Source of the DNA: Alphaproteobacteria bacterium
GTDB taxonomy: Bacteria; Pseudomonadota; Alphaproteobacteria; RF32; CAG-239
Direction: 5' to 3'
Assembly: GCA_017964705.1 (NCBI GenBank)
Contig: JAGCRL010000207.1
Span: 1-11,152 of the forward strand
Length of the DNA stretch: 11,152 nucleotides
Shown here: positions 6,540-11,152 of the stretch, piece after piece
Layout: each line of letters begins with the position of its first letter
Position numbering within the stretch: position 1 is the first letter of the stretch
Translations under genes and position numbers: made by a program
The notes under the pieces: generated by a model
What the model was told of the DNA's origin: nothing
The model's database searches: none
The model's input: the letters and a program-made list of their open reading frames with translations, nothing else

Positions 6540-8414
6540 ATGAAAAAAATAGAGGAATATGCAGAACAAGCAGAAGAATCATTTAATAATCATGTAGACA
6601 ATATACCGGATGGCGATATTCCGCTTTTACCAGATGAAACCAGTATAAAAGTTGCTGAATTTAATGAGAAACAAGCAACGGATATTTTAAAAGAAGCCCA
6701 TATAACTCCGGAAAATCCCAATTATAAAAAATATCTGGGTCTAACAGAAGCAAATGTCCACACCTGGAGACGGTTTAGCACTTATGATAATACTGTTAGG
6801 GAAATGCTGATTGAAACCTTATCAAATCCGGAGATGACAATAGAACAATATCAAGAAGCAACAAAACGTTTTCGTGTAGACCAAATAGAATTACAGCAAC
6901 TAAATGCATCTGGTTCAACTTTTAATGGAACTGTGGACGAAAGTTATCCAGCTCTAATGCTGAATGAAGACGCAGCTGTTCAAGAAGGTATAAAAATTCG
7001 TAAAAGACTGGGAACGACATATCCATCAGTATTTTACGAAGAAGGATCGTCTTTACCTAATCGGCGCGTCATTGCAGTTATTGAAGATGAATCCGCTTAT
7101 GGTATTGTAGATGCTTATGCAGCAAAGCATAGCACAAACGGTTTGAAGCTGGTTGTTGAAGTTGACAACGAAGGAAAAGAATTCGTAAAAATTACAGATG
7201 CTCAAGGGAGGGTGCAATCACCAGGAAGTTTCTTTAATGGCCGAATAAATGAAATTGATAATTTTCTTGGAAAATCTGAACTGGATTTTACAGATGAAGA
7301 GTTATTTAACTGTTTAGAAAAAGGTGATTATGATGGATTTATGGAACTTCGCAAAACAAGAGGGAAAAATAGAAACAAGACAAATTTAGCAATGCGAAAT
7401 CTTTTAAATCAAAGAAAAGATTTATTTAATGAAGTTTGTGAAGTTTATCGCAAAGCAGGCGGTGATCCTGAAAAATTTATGCAAGGTATTCAAAAACTCA
7501 AAGAACGATATGCGCATAATGTTGAGGTTATTGCAGCAGAGACAAACTATGGTGCTTTAGCAAAGCCCAAAGGAAAAATAGATAGAGTAATGTTTTCCGT
7601 TCGGCCGGCAGATTTAGCTCAACAATCCACTTTTCAAAATTGGAAAAGTTGTATGAATGCGGCAGGTCTTAATCATCGTTATGTAAAAGAGACAATAGGC
7701 AGAGGTTCTATTATTGCATATGGTTACAGCTCGGAAAATCCTGCACAAATGGTTTCACGCATTTTAATAAATCCGTATGAAAATGAAAAAGGAGAAATTA
7801 TTTATCGTGCGAATCGTGCAATGTATGGCCAGCCAAATAGTGCTTTCAGAAAAACAGTAGAACAGCTAGTAGAACAAGAATTTAATAATCCTGAGGCACA
7901 AGGTATTTTTCGTCGCAATCCATATTTATATCCGGACGGAGATCCTGGATGTATTTTTAAAATTAGAAATAAAGGTGTTTTAACAATAAAAAGAGGAGAG
8001 GTATTTGATTTTGAAGGAGTCAAATATCCCAAAGATTGGCGACTTACTATTGAAGGCGATTGCACTATTAAAAATTTGAAAGAAATGCCTAAAACACTAA
8101 CGTGTGCAAAAGGTTCAAACATTTTTTTTGAAAATTGTGTAAATCTTACAAATATAGATCTAAGCCAGTGTGAAAGCGTTACTATCAGAGAAAACTGCAA
8201 TTTAAAAGGGACTAAACTACCTAAATATGTGGTTTTTGAAAATGTAGATATTTCAGGATTGGATTTAAGCCAATGTGAGCATGTTACCATTTCAGGGGGC
8301 TGCAATTTAAAAGGGACTAAACTACCTAAATATGTGGTTTTTGATAATGTAGATATTTCAGGATTGGATTTAAGCCAATGTGAGCATGTTACCATTTCAG
8401 GGGACTGCAATTAA
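6540..8414 (+). CDS. Large repeat protein of unknown function, N-terminal 624 aa, ended by an apparently acquired stop
   Basis: The start is fixed by GGGAG 7 nt upstream. There is no signal peptide and no membrane segment, so it is cytoplasmic or exported by a non-Sec route. Residues 1-130 are acidic and helix-rich. Residues about 345-450 look like a compact domain with NWKSCMNAAG (Trp368, Cys371), NHRYVKETIGRGSIIAYGY and RILINPYE. I have a vague sense of similar hypothetical proteins but cannot name the family. Whether Cys371 or His379 is catalytic is unknown. From about residue 508 a repeat array begins, with 35-residue units containing DLSQCEHVTISG and CNLKGTKLPK, resembling a beta-solenoid (pentapeptide-like or leucine-rich-like). 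The frame ends at TAA 8412-8414 in the third codon of a repeat unit, where sister units have TTA Leu. The same frame then continues open for 912 codons. This is therefore most likely the 5' part of a gene of more than 4.6 kb broken by one base change, unless the truncated form is functional or the base is a sequencing error. Confidence 0.85.
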   Translation: MKKIEEYAEQAEESFNNHVDNIPDGDIPLLPDETSIKVAEFNEKQATDILKEAHITPENPNYKKYLGLTEANVHTWRRFSTYDNTVREMLIETLSNPEMTIEQYQEATKRFRVDQIELQQLNASGSTFNGTVDESYPALMLNEDAAVQEGIKIRKRLGTTYPSVFYEEGSSLPNRRVIAVIEDESAYGIVDAYAAKHSTNGLKLVVEVDNEGKEFVKITDAQGRVQSPGSFFNGRINEIDNFLGKSELDFTDEELFNCLEKGDYDGFMELRKTRGKNRNKTNLAMRNLLNQRKDLFNEVCEVYRKAGGDPEKFMQGIQKLKERYAHNVEVIAAETNYGALAKPKGKIDRVMFSVRPADLAQQSTFQNWKSCMNAAGLNHRYVKETIGRGSIIAYGYSSENPAQMVSRILINPYENEKGEIIYRANRAMYGQPNSAFRKTVEQLVEQEFNNPEAQGIFRRNPYLYPDGDPGCIFKIRNKGVLTIKRGEVFDFEGVKYPKDWRLTIEGDCTIKNLKEMPKTLTCAKGSNIFFENCVNLTNIDLSQCESVTIRENCNLKGTKLPKYVVFENVDISGLDLSQCEHVTISGGCNLKGTKLPKYVVFDNVDISGLDLSQCEHVTISGDCN

Positions 8415-9011
8415 AAAGGAACCAATCTTTCTAAAAATGTTACTATTTGTGATGCAAAAATCACTGCAGGAACAGATTTAACAAAGATTGAAAATTTGAG
8501 CATCGAAGGAGATATATTTATTGGTGAGGACGTTAAGTTTCGTGCCGGAACGGATTTAAGCAAATGTGATTGGCTTCATATAGAAGGAAAGTGCGATTTA
8601 TCAGAGGTAAAACTTCCTGAAAAGTTGTATTTTGATAATGTAGATATTTCAGGAATGGATTTAAGCAATCATGAGAGAATTAGTATTTCAGGAAAGTGCA
8701 ATTTAACGGGAACTAAATTTCCCAAGCAAGTGTTTTTTAATAGTATAGATGTTTCAGGAATGGATCTAAGCCAATGTGAGCATGTTACCATTTCAGGGGA
8801 CTGCAATTTAAAAGGAACTAAATTTCCAAAAGATGTGGTTTTTTGTGGTGTAGATATTTCAGGTATGGATTTAAGCCAATGTGAGCAAGTTACTATTTCT
8901 AATGAGTGCAATTTAACAAAGACAAAGCTTCCTAAAAATGTAACTTTGAGAAATTATACTGTTAGTGAAAAATTAAATTTAAGTGGACGCAATGTTACTA
9001 TAGATGGGAAT
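8061..9011 (+). repeat. Array of 105-bp coding repeats (35-residue units) in the large gene
   Basis: The TGC of the CNL motif recurs at 8196, 8301 and 8406, then at 8592, 8697, 8802 and 8907, a strict 105-bp period broken by one 186-bp step. A degenerate upstream unit begins at 8061, 135 bp before. The units at 8196-8300 and 8301-8405 are identical at 103 of 105 positions; others are more diverged. Each unit reads roughly as CNLKGTKxPKxVxF, then VDISGxDLSQC, then a short strand (VTISG). The DxSxC phrase recurs further downstream near 9210, 9318 and 9429 in looser form. Thirty-five residues equal seven pentapeptides, and phrases such as VDISG, LDLSQ and CNLKG resemble pentapeptide repeats. A leucine-rich-like solenoid is an alternative. 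The near-identical pair implies recent duplication or gene conversion. Confidence 0.9.
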
Positions 9012-11152
9012 ATTAGATTTAATAATAACGTGGTGCTTAAAGATGCTGATGTAACTCTCCATAGCATTGAGTACATAATTGCAGATATAAATGATACCAG
9101 GCCTATAGGTATTGTAGGAATAAGTAATATAGATTTAACTGGTGCAAAAAGTTTAAATGCTTCTGGTACAATAATAGTGGGGAAGAATGTTAAATTAAAA
9201 GAAGGAACAGATTTTAGCCAATGTACTCAAGTTATTATAGGAGAAGAGTGTAATTTAAATAAAGTTAAACTTCCTAAGAATATGTATTTTGATGCAACAA
9301 ATTTTTCTACAAATATAGATTTAAGTATGTGTGAGGAAGCTACCTTTTATGATTGTACAACAACAAAGGGTGCTAAAGTTAAATTACCAAATGAAGTATG
9401 TTTTGTAGGTTCAATTCCGGAAGGTGCAGATTTCAGTCAATGTAAAAAGTTAAGGCTTGAAGGTGTACATAATATTCCGGAAAATTTGAAACTTCCGGAC
9501 ATAGAAATAGAAGTGAGTGAAAACTGTTCTTTAGGAGTTAGAGAAAGAATTCAACGTCATAATGCGGCTGTTCGAGAAAAGAAACTTGCCACTAGAGTTA
9601 GTGATACACCAACTCAACCAGAGAGAAAAGCGCCGTCTCTAAACGATGATAAGGCGCCAACTTCAGCGGAAGGAGAACCCCCGACTTTAAGAAAAGAAGG
9701 AAAAGCGAAAACTCCAGTAGAAGAAAAGGCGTCAACTTTGCCAGAAAATAGAGTTACCAATAAAGAAGAACCAACCACACCCAAAGAAAATGTAGGAACA
9801 GGCAGAAAAGCAGGAAAAAGCGCAGCTGAAGCAACAGGTGAAAATGCGGGAAAAACTGCTGCTAAAGCGGCTACAGCCACAGCAACAGAGAGTGCAGCCA
9901 AAACAGCATCAAAAAATTGGTTTTTAAAATTTAATGCATGGTATGATAAATGGTTTTTTGATAAGCCATATGAAAAAATTATGGGCACTAAAGTTGTAAA
10001 AGAAGGGCTCAAGAAACCTTGGGTACAGGCAACGGAAAAAGCAGTAGCTAAACCTTTTCATTGGACAGGGAAAGGGATTGAAAAAGCAGCAGCAAAATTT
10101 GCCGAGACAGAATCCGGTAAAGCAATAGCAAAAAAATTAGTTGAAAAAGGTATAACAAAGGAAGCAACAAAAGTTTTCGGTAAATCGGCCGCTAAAAAAA
10201 TTCCGTTAATTTGCTTTTTTGTAGGATGCTATTATGCTTATGAAAGATGGCAAGAGGATGATAAATTAGGAGCAGCAGGTGAATTTATTTCAGGATTGGT
10301 CGCCAATATTCCAGGATATGGAACAGCGGCAAGCTTAGGCATAGATGGTGCATTATTAAAGCGAGATTTAACCGGTTCATTTTTATCAATTAACGATTTG
10401 CCTATGATCAATACTTTAAAGTGTTTTGGAAATGCCATAGATAGGGCAGAAATTGGAGATTTAAAAGGAGTTTCAGTTGAAATGTGGCTATCTCAGATGT
10501 CATTGATAAATCCTATGTTTGGTGGAATGATGGCAGATATGACAAGGGAGTTGTTTCTTGATCCACTTCCCCAGCCTAAAACATTAGAGGAAGAAGTTGG
10601 TGATGCATTTTATTTAGCTTCAACGATATATACACTTTCTATGTTTGAACCTGGAGCAGATCCGGAAAAATGTGACCAAATGGCTATAGAAACGTTAGAG
10701 AAAGCAAGGGAGGAAATAATAAGCAGAAGAGCTCAAAAAAGTGCAAAAACAATTGCAATGAATAAAGCTAGGGACGAGTTATCAGCAGCAAGACGAGAAG
10801 AGCTTACAAATCCTGCTATAGCACCAAGAGACACTTTTTATGATAATCCTAGCGTTCGAGCTGCTGAGAACATGAGGGTTATGGATATACATATAGATCC
10901 AGAAGTATATGCCAGAGAATATGAAAAAATACAAGAAGAAGTGGATAAAATTTTTGCTGAATTAGAAGCATTAATCACAGAAGAAGATGGTGAATATGAG
11001 AATGAAAGTGATAATGGCTACGAGAATAATACTAATACAGGTAATAATAATGGGGAAAACATGCTAATTGCCGAGCCGCCAAATAAAGCAGATATGTACC
11101 CACCCTATGTGCGTCAAGAAATTGGTGATGAAATGATAAGAGATTATTATAA
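8415..11152 (+). pseudogene. Continuation of the large repeat protein after the premature stop (912+ codons, runs off the window)
   Basis: The frame of the gene starting at 6540 is open from 8415 to the last full codon at 11148-11150. Numbered from Met 6540, it holds: the rest of the Cys-rich repeat array to about residue 1000; a Pro/Lys/Glu then Ala/Thr-rich linker (about 1020-1125); a Trp-rich helical start (NWFLKFNAWYDKWFFDKPYE, from about 1126); a Lys/Ala-rich amphipathic stretch; a hydrophobic segment at 1221-1234 (IPLICFFVGCYYAY); a Gly/Ala-rich stretch (1244-1273, with ANIPGYGTAASLGIDGALL); then charged helices and an acidic, Asn-rich tail. No plausible restart exists. The first in-frame ATG codons (8655, 8760, 8865) lie inside the repeat motif SGMDLS, without a correctly spaced ribosome binding site. 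A reading frame this long in AT-rich DNA means the region was under coding selection until recently. It may be a pseudogene half, a phase-variable off state, or an intact gene with a sequencing error at 8413. The function and the 3' end are unknown. Confidence 0.75.

Noticed and set aside
7802..8410. 202-aa open frame on the - strand
   Set aside because: It is the antisense shadow of the repeat array: the periodic coding sequence produces an equally periodic antisense frame. It has no promoter or ribosome site, and the + strand frame is clearly the coding one.
8412..8414. TAA read as a sense codon (alternative genetic code)
   Set aside because: All four other genes whose ends are in the window stop at TAA (125, 447, 6285, 6536), so TAA is a normal stop here.
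8196..8910. Regularly spaced repeats considered as a CRISPR array
   Set aside because: The period is a whole 105 bp of coding sequence with no unique spacers. The repeats are in frame, diverge like protein repeats, and have no cas genes nearby.
9614..10012. 132-aa open frame on the - strand rich in Ala, Val and Phe
   Set aside because: It is antisense to the Pro/Lys/Ala-rich linker, whose codon composition removes stops from the other strand. There is no start context, and it overlaps a long sense frame.
8655..11152. A separate downstream gene starting at the first in-frame ATG after the stop
   Set aside because: That ATG is the Met of the repeat motif SGMDLS, with AGGA touching it and no proper spacing, and it lies in the middle of a repeat unit. 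A separate gene starting there would begin inside an array whose first half lies upstream.

Overview
The window looks like a low-GC, Gram-negative bacterial chromosome. The evidence is a lipobox lipoprotein, a classical type V autotransporter with a C-terminal outer-membrane barrel, and an iron/manganese superoxide dismutase tail. The AT-rich, TAA-terminated genes and surface-protein style would suit an uncultured host-associated alphaproteobacterium, but that placement is inference with low confidence. All supported genes lie on the + strand.

Layout. (1) At 3-125 lies the 3' end of a superoxide dismutase gene. (2) A good sigma70-type promoter (133-161) drives a small 84-aa lipoprotein (193-447). 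(3) After a 171-bp gap with an extended -10 promoter comes a 1888-aa autotransporter (619-6285). It has a signal peptide, ankyrin-like repeats, a Gly-rich hydrophobic segment, a poly-Ser/Gly linker, a long beta-helical passenger and an outer-membrane barrel. (4) A second extended -10 promoter, bracketed by an exact 11-bp direct repeat, precedes a 58-aa small protein (6360-6536). This ends 3 nt before a very large gene starting at 6540. (5) The large gene fills the rest of the window and runs off its end.

The main observation concerns the large gene. It has an in-frame TAA at 8412-8414, yet the same frame stays open for another 912 codons to the window edge. The stop lies in a 35-residue repeat array (105-bp units), at a position where every other recognisable unit has a TTA leucine codon. 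A single T-to-A change at 8413 therefore explains it. Read through, the product is at least 1537 residues: an unrecognised N-terminal region with a W-x-S-C-M patch, a Cys-rich beta-solenoid-like array, a Pro/Lys/Ala-rich linker, a Gly-rich hydrophobic region and a helical C-terminal part. I do not recognise the family. It could be a large effector- or toxin-like protein, but nothing in the sequence proves this.

No RNA gene, insertion sequence, CRISPR array, attachment site or convincing intrinsic terminator was seen. Every stretch longer than 300 bases is accounted for by a gene.
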